NCBI GenBank assembly: GCA_011391855.1
Contig: JAABPT010000193.1
Location: 1 to 21,128, forward strand
Origin: Burkholderiales bacterium
Lineage (GTDB): Bacteria; Pseudomonadota; Gammaproteobacteria; Burkholderiales; Burkholderiaceae_C
Reading direction: 5' to 3'
Length of the DNA: 21,128 bases
Of this stretch, positions 1-6,825 are shown piece after piece. Under the pieces are notes generated by a model. That model worked only from the letters and a program-made list of their open reading frames with translations. It did not search any database and was not told where the DNA came from. Numbering within the stretch: the stretch's first letter is position 1; each line of letters begins with the position of its first letter. Position numbers and translations under genes: made by a program.

Positions 1-3000
1 CGGTGGCCAACCGCTTCCTGGTGCTGCTGGCCACGGTCTTCCTCACTGCGGCCGGCCTGTGGGGCCTGCGTACGACGCCGGTGGACGCGCTGCCGGACCT
101 CTCGGACGTGCAGGTCATCATCCGCACCAGCTACCCCGGCCAGGCGCCGCAGATCGTCGAGAACCAGGTCACCTACCCGCTGGCCACGACCATGTTGTCG
201 GTGCCGGGGGCGAAGACGGTGCGCGGCTTCTCGTTCTTCGGCGACAGCTTCGTCTACATCATCTTCGACGACGGCACCGACCTGTACTGGGCGCGCTCGC
301 GCGTGCTCGAATACCTGAACCAGGTGCAGGGCCGGCTGCCCGCCACGGCCAAGCCCGCGCTGGGGCCGGACGCCACGGGCGTGGGCTGGATCTTCCAGTA
401 CGCGCTGGTCGACCGCAGCGGACGCCAGGATCTGTCGCAGTTGCGCGCGCTGCAGGACTGGTTCCTGAAATACGAGCTGAAGGCGCTGCCCAACGTCGCC
501 GAGGTGGCCACCGTCGGCGGCATGGTGCGCCAGTACCAGGTGGTGCTGGACCCGCTGAAGCTGGCCGGCTACGGCATCACCCAGGCCATGGTGCGCGACG
601 CGCTGCTGGCCGGCAACCAGGAAACCGGCGGCGGCCTGCTGGAGCTGGCGGAAGCCGAGTACATGGTGCGTGCCAGCGGCTACCTGAAGACGCTGGACGA
701 TTTCCGCGCCATTCCGCTGGTGGCGCGAGGCGGCATCCCCGTGCGCCTGGGCGACGTGGCCACGGTGCAGGTCGGCCCCGAGATGCGGCGCGGCATCGCC
801 GAACTCGACGGTGAGGGTGAGGTGACTGGCGGCATCGTCGTACTGCGTTCGGGCAAGAACGCGCAGGAAACCATCCGCGCCGTGAAGACGCGGCTGGCCG
901 AATTGCAGAAGAGCTTGCCGCCGGGCGTGGAGGTGGTCACCACCTACGACCGCAGCGCGCTCATCGAACGCGCCATCCGCCACCTGAGCGAGAAGCTCGT
1001 CGAAGAATTTCTCGTGGTGGCGCTGGTCTGCGCGCTCTTCCTGTGGCACCTGCGTTCGGCGCTGGTGTCCATCGTGGCGCTGCCGCTGGGCATCCTGGCG
1101 GCGTTCCTCGTGATGCGCTGGCAGGGCATCAACGCCAACATCATGTCGCTGGGCGGCATCGCCATCGCCATCGGCGCCATGGTCGACGGCGCGGTGGTGA
1201 TGACGGAGAACGCGCACCGCAAGATCGAAGCCTGGCAGCGCGCGCGCCCGGGCGAAACGCTGGCCGGCGAAGCGCGCTGGAAGATCATCACCGACGCCGC
1301 GGTGGAAGTGGGGCCGGCGCTGTTCTTCAGCCTGCTCATCATCACGCTGTCGTTCATTCCGGTCTTCACGCTGGAGGCGCAGGAAGGGCGGCTGTTCGGG
1401 CCGCTGGCCTACACCAAGACCTATGCCATGGCGGCTGCCGCCGGCATCTCGGTGACGCTGGTGCCGGTGTTGATGGGGTACTGGATCCGCGGCCGCATCC
1501 CCGACGAGATGAAGAACCCGATCACGCGCGGCCTCATCACCCTCTACCGCCCGGCGCTGGAATGGGTGCTGCGCTGGCCCAAGACCACGGTGGCGATCGC
1601 GCTCGTGCTGATGGTCAGCACCGTGTGGCCGCTGTCCAGGCTGGGCGGTGAATTCCTGCCGCGGCTCGATGAAGGTGACCTGCTCTACATGCCTTCGGCG
1701 CTGCCGGGGCTTTCGGCGCAGAAGGCCACCGAACTGCTGCAGCTCACCAACCGCATGATCAAGACCGTGCCCGAAGTCGCCACCGTTTTCGGCAAGGCCG
1801 GCCGCGCCGAGACGGCCACCGACCCGGCACCGCTGGAGATGTTCGAAACCACGATCCAGTTCAAGCCGCAGGACCAGTGGCGACCCGGCATGACGGCCGA
1901 CAAGCTGGTGGACGAACTCGACCGCGCGGTGCAGGTGCCCGGGCTGGCGAACGTGTGGGTGCCGCCGATCCGCAACCGCATCGACATGCTGGCCACCGGC
2001 ATCAAGAGCCCCATCGGCGTCAAGGTCACGGGGGCCGACCTGACCGCCATCGACCGCACCGCGCTGGCGGTGGAGCAGGTAGCCAAGACCGTGCCGGGGG
2101 TCTCGTCGGCGCTGGCCGAGCGCCTCACCGGCGGCCGCTATCTCGACGTGCTGATCGACCGCTCCGCCGCCGCCCGCTACGGCCTGAATATCGCCGACGT
2201 GCAGGCCGTGGTCTCGGGCGCCATCGGCGGCGAGAACGTGGCCGAGACGGTGGAGGGCCTGGCGCGCTTCCCGATCAATGTGCGCTACCCGCGCGAGTGG
2301 CGCGACACGCCCGAGCGGCTGGCCACACTGCCCATCTATACGCCGGCGGGCCAGCAGATCACGCTCGGCACGGTGGCCAAGGTGGTGGTCAGCGACGGCC
2401 CGCCGATGCTGAAGAGCGAGAACGCGCGGCCCTCGGGCTGGGTCTACGTGGACGTGCGCGGGCGCGACCTGTCGGCGGTGGCCAACGACCTGCGCGACGC
2501 CGTCGCCAAGGGCGTGGCGCTGGAGCCCGGCATGAGCATCGCGTATTCCGGCCAGTTCGAATATCTGGAACGTGCCAATGCCCGACTGAAGATCGTGGTG
2601 CCGGCCACGCTGCTGGTCATCTTCGTGCTGCTCTTCATGACCTTCCAGCGCTTCGACGAGGCGCTGCTGATCATGGCCACGCTGCCACTGGCGCTGACCG
2701 GCGGCGTGTGGTTCCTGTGGGCGCTGGGCTACAACCTGTCGATCGCCACCGGCGTGGGCTTCATCGCGCTGGCCGGCGTGGCCGCCGAGTTCGGCGTCAT
2801 CATGCTGCACTACCTGAAGCAGGCGCTGGCAGACCGCGTGGCACGCGGCTTGGTGCCGACGCTGGCCGTGGTGCAGGACGCCATCCGCGAAGGCGCCGTG
2901 CTGCGCGTGCGCCCCAAGGCCATGACGGTGGCCACGCTGCTGGCCGGCCTGCTGCCCATCGTCTGGGCCAGCGGCACCGGTTCGGAGGTGATGAGCCGCA

Positions 3001-3098
3001 TCGCCGCGCCCATGCTCGGCGGCATGGTCACGGCGCCGCTGCTGTCGCTTTTCGTGGTGCCGGCGGTGTACGCGCTGCTGCGCGGGCGCAAGGCGTGA
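1..3098 (+). CDS. cusA: CusA-type Cu(I)/Ag(I) efflux RND transporter, 5'-truncated by window edge
   Basis: This is the inner-membrane proton-driven pump of a CusCBA-type tripartite system, which exports monovalent copper or silver. The frame is already open at base 3 (VANRFLVLLATVF), which aligns to about residue 11 of E. coli CusA, so roughly ten N-terminal residues lie outside the window and 1031 are visible. The three methionines that form the Cu(I)/Ag(I) site in E. coli CusA (M573, M623, M672) are all present at fragment residues 563 (LLYMPS), 613 (PLEMFET) and 662 (RIDMLATG), a constant offset of ten. The membrane motif GAMVDGAVVMTEN carries Asp395, equivalent to the proton-relay Asp405. 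This favours monovalent Cu/Ag over a Czc-type divalent substrate. Upstream cusB/cusC partners would be off the left edge. The stop is TGA at 3096-3098, and phaC begins 64 bp later. Family assignment from memory of the E. coli protein is strong; substrate is inferred. Confidence 0.95.
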   Translation, partial: VANRFLVLLATVFLTAAGLWGLRTTPVDALPDLSDVQVIIRTSYPGQAPQIVENQVTYPLATTMLSVPGAKTVRGFSFFGDSFVYIIFDDGTDLYWARSRVLEYLNQVQGRLPATAKPALGPDATGVGWIFQYALVDRSGRQDLSQLRALQDWFLKYELKALPNVAEVATVGGMVRQYQVVLDPLKLAGYGITQAMVRDALLAGNQETGGGLLELAEAEYMVRASGYLKTLDDFRAIPLVARGGIPVRLGDVATVQVGPEMRRGIAELDGEGEVTGGIVVLRSGKNAQETIRAVKTRLAELQKSLPPGVEVVTTYDRSALIERAIRHLSEKLVEEFLVVALVCALFLWHLRSALVSIVALPLGILAAFLVMRWQGINANIMSLGGIAIAIGAMVDGAVVMTENAHRKIEAWQRARPGETLAGEARWKIITDAAVEVGPALFFSLLIITLSFIPVFTLEAQEGRLFGPLAYTKTYAMAAAAGISVTLVPVLMGYWIRGRIPDEMKNPITRGLITLYRPALEWVLRWPKTTVAIALVLMVSTVWPLSRLGGEFLPRLDEGDLLYMPSALPGLSAQKATELLQLTNRMIKTVPEVATVFGKAGRAETATDPAPLEMFETTIQFKPQDQWRPGMTADKLVDELDRAVQVPGLANVWVPPIRNRIDMLATGIKSPIGVKVTGADLTAIDRTALAVEQVAKTVPGVSSALAERLTGGRYLDVLIDRSAAARYGLNIADVQAVVSGAIGGENVAETVEGLARFPINVRYPREWRDTPERLATLPIYTPAGQQITLGTVAKVVVSDGPPMLKSENARPSGWVYVDVRGRDLSAVANDLRDAVAKGVALEPGMSIAYSGQFEYLERANARLKIVVPATLLVIFVLLFMTFQRFDEALLIMATLPLALTGGVWFLWALGYNLSIATGVGFIALAGVAAEFGVIMLHYLKQALADRVARGLVPTLAVVQDAIREGAVLRVRPKAMTVATLLAGLLPIVWASGTGSEVMSRIAAPMLGGMVTAPLLSLFVVPAVYALLRGRKA

Positions 3099-3162
3099 AA
3101 TCCGGCCGCCATTGCGCGGCATCAATTCGTTTGCGGGGTGTCGTCCTAGACTGAAAACCATC

Positions 3163-4953
3163 ATGGACACGAAATTTCGGCCACCCGTCGGGTCTGAGTC
3201 GCGGGCGCTCGCCACCGAAACCCCCACGCAGCGGCTCGACCGCGTCTTCCATGCCAATGCGGCACCGCTGTGGGGCGGGCTGTCGCCAGTGGCCTTGTCG
3301 CTGGCCTGGGCCGACTGGGCCTGGCACCTGGCGGCTTCGCCGGGGCGCCAGATGGAACTGGTGGCCCTGGGCTCACAACTGGCCGGCGATACCTGGCGCA
3401 CCGCGGCCGGCATGGAAGTGCCGCCCGAGCCTGCCGGCGACGCCGACGACGACCCACGTTTCCGCCATCCGGCCTGGGCGTCGTGGCCCTTCAACGCCTA
3501 CCGCGCCGGCTTCCGCAACGCCGAGGCCTTCTGGCGCGAAGCTGCCGTGCTGCCCACCATGACGGCGCACCACGCCGAGGTCACGAAATTCTTCGCCAAG
3601 CAGTGGCTGGGGGTCATGGCGCCGGCCAACTGGCTGCCAACCAACCCGGTGGTGCTGCAGGATGCGGTGGAGTCCCGTGGCGCGCACCTGGTGAAAGGGG
3701 CGATGAACTGGCTGCGCGACGCCAGCGGCCAGCCCGACCCGGAAGTGGTGGCCGAGGCGGGGCGCTTCCAGGTCGGCCGCGACGTGGCGGCGACGCCGGG
3801 CCAGGTGGTGATGCGCAACCACCTGGTCGAACTCATCCGCTATGCACCGCAGACGGCGCAGGTGTATCCGGAACCGGTGCTGGTGATTCCGTCTTGGATC
3901 ATGAAGTACTACATCCTCGACCTGTCGCCGCAGAACTCGCTGGTGCGCTACCTGGTGCAGCAGGGGCACACCGTGTACATGGTGTCGTGGCGCAACCCCG
4001 ACGCCGACGACCGCGACCTGACGATGGACGACTACCTGCGCCTGGGCGTGCTGGAGCCGCTGCGCGCGGTCGGCCAACTCGGCGGCAAGGCGCAGCCGGT
4101 GCACACCATGGGCTACTGCCTGGGCGGCACGCTGCTGGCCATCGCCGCGGCCGCGCTCGGCCGTCATGGCGGCGTGGCCGCCGCGGCCGGTGGCGTAGGG
4201 CTGCCGCCGCTGAAGACGATGACGTTGCTGGCTGCGCAGACCGACTTCTCAGAGCCCGGCGAACTGGGACTGTTCATCGACGAGAGCCAGGTCGGGCTGC
4301 TCGACAACATCACGCGCGGCAAGGGTTACCTCACCGGCGAGCAGATGGCGGGCTCGTTCCAGTTCCTGCACTCGCGCGACCTGGTGTGGACGCGCCGCAT
4401 GCGCGAATACCTGATGGGCGAGCGCGAGAAGCGCAACGACCTCATGGCCTGGAATGCCGACATCACGCGCATGCCGGCGCGCATGCACCACGAATACCTG
4501 GTGGCGCTGTATCTGAAGAACCAGCTCGCCAACAGCGCCTACGAGGTGGACGGCCAGGCCGTGTCGCTGAGCGACATCGAAGTGCCGGTTTTCCTGGTGG
4601 GCACGGAGCGCGACCACGTCTCGCCCTGGCGCTCGGTCTACAAGCTGCACCACCTGTGCGACGCCGAGATCACGTTCGTGCTTACCAGCGGCGGCCATAA
4701 CGCCGGCATCGTGTCGGAGCCGGGGCACGCCAATCGCAGCTACCAGATCGACTCGCGTCGGTCGCACGGCGAGTGGACTTCGCCCGGGCGCTGGCTGCGG
4801 CAGGCCCCCCGCCACGAAGGCTCGTGGTGGCCGGCTTGGCACGAGTGGCTGGCCGTGCGCTCTTCACCGCTGCAGCCGGCGCGGCCGATCCCGGCCCGCG
4901 CGGCGCTGTGCGGCGCTCCGGGCGACTACGTCCGCGTGCGCTGCGTCGACTGA
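3163..4953 (+). CDS. phaC: Class I poly(3-hydroxyalkanoate) synthase
   Basis: PhaC polymerises 3-hydroxyacyl-CoA (typically 3-hydroxybutyryl-CoA) into PHA granules in the cytoplasm. The product is 596 residues, close to the roughly 590 usual for class I. It has the N-terminal PhaC_N region followed by an alpha/beta-hydrolase core. The lipase-like box GYCLGG places the nucleophile at Cys319, with Asp484 (GTERDHVSPW) and His512 (SGGHNAG). The Cys number and the 28-residue Asp-His spacing match Cupriavidus necator PhaC (C319/D480/H508). I chose ATG 3163 (MDTKFRPP); the frame also opens at a TTG at 3112, but those extra residues look non-family and the TTG is 14 bp after the cusA stop. No good Shine-Dalgarno is visible. 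No phaA, phaB or phaR lies beside it; an adenylate-forming ligase follows after 8 bp, so the two are probably co-transcribed. The usual polymer is PHB, but monomer range cannot be read from the sequence. Confidence 0.95.
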   Translation: MDTKFRPPVGSESRALATETPTQRLDRVFHANAAPLWGGLSPVALSLAWADWAWHLAASPGRQMELVALGSQLAGDTWRTAAGMEVPPEPAGDADDDPRFRHPAWASWPFNAYRAGFRNAEAFWREAAVLPTMTAHHAEVTKFFAKQWLGVMAPANWLPTNPVVLQDAVESRGAHLVKGAMNWLRDASGQPDPEVVAEAGRFQVGRDVAATPGQVVMRNHLVELIRYAPQTAQVYPEPVLVIPSWIMKYYILDLSPQNSLVRYLVQQGHTVYMVSWRNPDADDRDLTMDDYLRLGVLEPLRAVGQLGGKAQPVHTMGYCLGGTLLAIAAAALGRHGGVAAAAGGVGLPPLKTMTLLAAQTDFSEPGELGLFIDESQVGLLDNITRGKGYLTGEQMAGSFQFLHSRDLVWTRRMREYLMGEREKRNDLMAWNADITRMPARMHHEYLVALYLKNQLANSAYEVDGQAVSLSDIEVPVFLVGTERDHVSPWRSVYKLHHLCDAEITFVLTSGGHNAGIVSEPGHANRSYQIDSRRSHGEWTSPGRWLRQAPRHEGSWWPAWHEWLAVRSSPLQPARPIPARAALCGAPGDYVRVRCVD

Positions 4954-4961
4954 ATGCCGTG

Positions 4962-6380
4962 ATGACACCGGGACCGTTCGCCGCCGCCGAACGCCCGGTG
5001 CCGGGAGCAGCGCTGTTCGAGGTGCTGTCCGCCACGCGCGTGTCGGCCGACGAGATCGCGGACTTGCAGCACCGCCGCCTGTTGCGCCTGCTGCAGGCGG
5101 CGCAAGGGGCGGCTCTGTACCACCGCCTGCTCTACGGGCGCGACCTGTCGAGCCTGCCGCTGGAGGCCTTGCCGGTGATGGGCAAGGGCCTGCTCATGGC
5201 GCATTTTGCCGACACGCTGACCGAGCCCGGCATCACGCTGGAGGGCCTGCGCGAGTTCTGCGCCAACCCTGCTCTCATCGGCCAGGCTCACCAGGGCGGC
5301 TGCTGGGCCTGGGAGAGTTCAGGCAGCACCGGGCAGCCGGGCCTGTTCGTGCACGACGAAGCCGCGATGGCCATCTACGACGCGCTGGAAGCCACCCGGC
5401 GCCACGCGCCAAGGCCCTGGGCACGCTTTTTCGACCCGCTGGGCTTGAGCGAACGCTGCGCCTTCGTGGGCGCGATCGGCGGCCACTTCGCCAGCGTCGT
5501 CTCGGTGCGGCGGCTGTGCGCGCTGCAGCCGTGGCTGCGGCGGAACTGGCGCTGTTTCTCGATCCTGCAGCCCACGCCCGCGCTGGTGGCAGAGCTCGAC
5601 GCCTTTGCCCCCACCGTGCTCGCCACCTACCCGACAGCGGCCGTGATGCTGGCCGGCGAAGCGCAGTGCGGCCGCCTGCGTTGCCGCCCGCAGGAGGTCT
5701 GGACCGGCGGCGAGACGCTGTCGCCGGCCATGCGCGCGCGCATCACGCAGGCCTTCGGGGCCGAATTGCGCAACAGCTACGGGGCTTCGGAATTCCTGCC
5801 CATCGCCTGGGAGTGCGCGCACCGGCGGCTGCACGTGAATGCCGACTGGGTGATCCTGGAGCCGGTGGACGCCCAGCACCGGCCGGTGGCGGCGGGCAAG
5901 CTCTCGCACACCACGCTGCTGACCAACCTGGCCAACCACCTGCAGCCGTTGATCCGCTTCGACATCGGAGACCGTATCGTGCTCGGCGGCGAGCGCTGCC
6001 CCTGCGGTTCGGCGCTGCCGGTGATTCAGGTGCAGGGCCGCTGCGACGACATGCTGGTGGTCGCGGGACGTGACGGCGCGCCGGTGACGCTGCTGCCGCT
6101 GGCGCTGAGCACGGTGCTCGAGGACGAGGCCGGCGTTTTCGATTTCCAGTTGCGGCAAACCGGCGCGAGCGATCTGCACTTGCTGCTGGGTCCCTGCGCG
6201 CCCGACACGGCGGCGGCGCAGGCGCATTGCCGCCAGTTGCTGGCCGATTTCGCCGCCGCACAGGGGGCCCAAGACCTGCGCATCACGGCGGAGCGGGTAG
6301 ACAGCTTGCCGCTGGGGCACAGCGGCAAGCTCAAGCGCATCGTCGCTGCGCCCGGGGCGCGGGCCGCCCTCAGGGCTTGA
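4962..6380 (+). CDS. PaaK/CapK-like AMP-forming acyl-CoA ligase family protein
   Basis: This is a 472-residue adenylate-forming enzyme related to phenylacetate-CoA ligase. Such enzymes activate a carboxylic acid with ATP and usually transfer it to CoA. Visible signatures are the nucleotide-binding loop SSGSTGQP (residues 119-126), YGASEF (273-278), FDIGDR (333-338), a CPCG pair at Cys346/Cys348 typical of the PaaK side of the superfamily, and a C-terminal SGKLKR with Lys456, a candidate A10 catalytic lysine. The frame is open upstream inside phaC, so the start is taken as ATG 4962 (GTG 4959 is the alternative), 8 bp after the phaC stop; no strong Shine-Dalgarno is seen. It has no signal peptide or membrane segment, so it is cytoplasmic. 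The substrate is unknown. Coupling to phaC suggests it may feed an acyl-CoA to the polymer synthase, but that is inference; a PaaK-like aryl-CoA ligase or a transferase-type adenylating enzyme is also possible. Its 3' end overlaps the convergent cytochrome gene by 11 bp. Confidence 0.85.
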   Translation: MTPGPFAAAERPVPGAALFEVLSATRVSADEIADLQHRRLLRLLQAAQGAALYHRLLYGRDLSSLPLEALPVMGKGLLMAHFADTLTEPGITLEGLREFCANPALIGQAHQGGCWAWESSGSTGQPGLFVHDEAAMAIYDALEATRRHAPRPWARFFDPLGLSERCAFVGAIGGHFASVVSVRRLCALQPWLRRNWRCFSILQPTPALVAELDAFAPTVLATYPTAAVMLAGEAQCGRLRCRPQEVWTGGETLSPAMRARITQAFGAELRNSYGASEFLPIAWECAHRRLHVNADWVILEPVDAQHRPVAAGKLSHTTLLTNLANHLQPLIRFDIGDRIVLGGERCPCGSALPVIQVQGRCDDMLVVAGRDGAPVTLLPLALSTVLEDEAGVFDFQLRQTGASDLHLLLGPCAPDTAAAQAHCRQLLADFAAAQGAQDLRITAERVDSLPLGHSGKLKRIVAAPGARAALRA

Positions 6381-6780
6381 GCGACAGCAGCCAGCTCAGC
6401 ACGTCGGCCTTCTCGGCTGCGGTGCACTCGCGGCCGACCACGTCCTTGCAATTCATGCGGAAATTCAGTTCCACCGCAGTGCGGTCGGTGAAGCGCTTGG
6501 CGTTGGCCGCCGGCGCCAGCGGGGCGATGCGCTTCTCGGTCAACTCGTGTGTGCCACCCTTGGTGGGGTTGTCGCTGTGGCACGAGGCGCAACTCAAGCC
6601 GAGATCACGGCCGAAGTTGGTGTTGTAGAGCTTCTGGCCGCGTTCGGGCGAGGCCGGCCCGCCGGCCTTCGCGGTGTATTCGGCCAACAGCTTTTCAGGG
6701 GTGGTGTCTGGTGCGGCCCAGGCGGGCAGGGCGGCGACCAGTGCAAAGGGCCAGCAGCGCAGAAATGCATTCAGTGTCAT
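6370..6780 (-). CDS. SHP-type monohaem cytochrome c (DUF1924 family)
   Basis: This is a 136-residue exported class I-like cytochrome. A Sec signal peptide covers about residues 1-22 (cleavage near AWA-A). One haem site, CASCH, sits at Cys64/Cys67/His68. A second signature, Asn110-Cys111 with Cys119 (RMNCKDVVGREC), followed by TAAEKADVLSWL, matches the sphaeroides haem protein family, in which an asparagine is the weak sixth haem ligand and a neighbouring cysteine pair forms a disulfide. SHPs bind O2 or NO at the haem and take electrons from a dihaem cytochrome; no such partner gene is visible here. A good Shine-Dalgarno (GGAG, 6786-6789) precedes ATG 6780. It lies 45 bp downstream of the ferredoxin-tailed gene on the same strand, so it may be the last gene of the kor operon. 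Its stop (6370-6372) lies inside the ligase gene. Family call is firm; role is unknown. Confidence 0.88.
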   Translation of the reverse strand: MTLNAFLRCWPFALVAALPAWAAPDTTPEKLLAEYTAKAGGPASPERGQKLYNTNFGRDLGLSCASCHSDNPTKGGTHELTEKRIAPLAPAANAKRFTDRTAVELNFRMNCKDVVGRECTAAEKADVLSWLLSLKP

Positions 6781-6785
6781 GTCGA

Positions 6786-6789
6786 CTCC
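6786..6789 (-). promoter_or_regulatory. Shine-Dalgarno of the SHP cytochrome gene
   Basis: GGAG on the minus strand lies five bases before ATG 6780 and fixes that start. Confidence 0.7.
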
Positions 6790-6825
6790 ATGGAAATCCT
6801 GCGCGACGGGCCGTCTATGCGCTCG

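Noticed and set aside
3105..3120. GCCGC-N6-GCGGC hairpin between cusA and phaC as a terminator
   Set aside because: The stem is only five base pairs and no T-run follows, so it is not a credible intrinsic terminator.
1877..3154. Plus-strand open frame overlapping the end of cusA
   Set aside because: It is an out-of-frame shadow of cusA; the cusA frame carries all the conserved RND residues.
3112..3162. Upstream TTG start for phaC
   Set aside because: The added 17 residues do not look like PhaC, the TTG has no ribosome site, and starting at ATG 3163 puts the nucleophile at Cys319 as in Cupriavidus PhaC.
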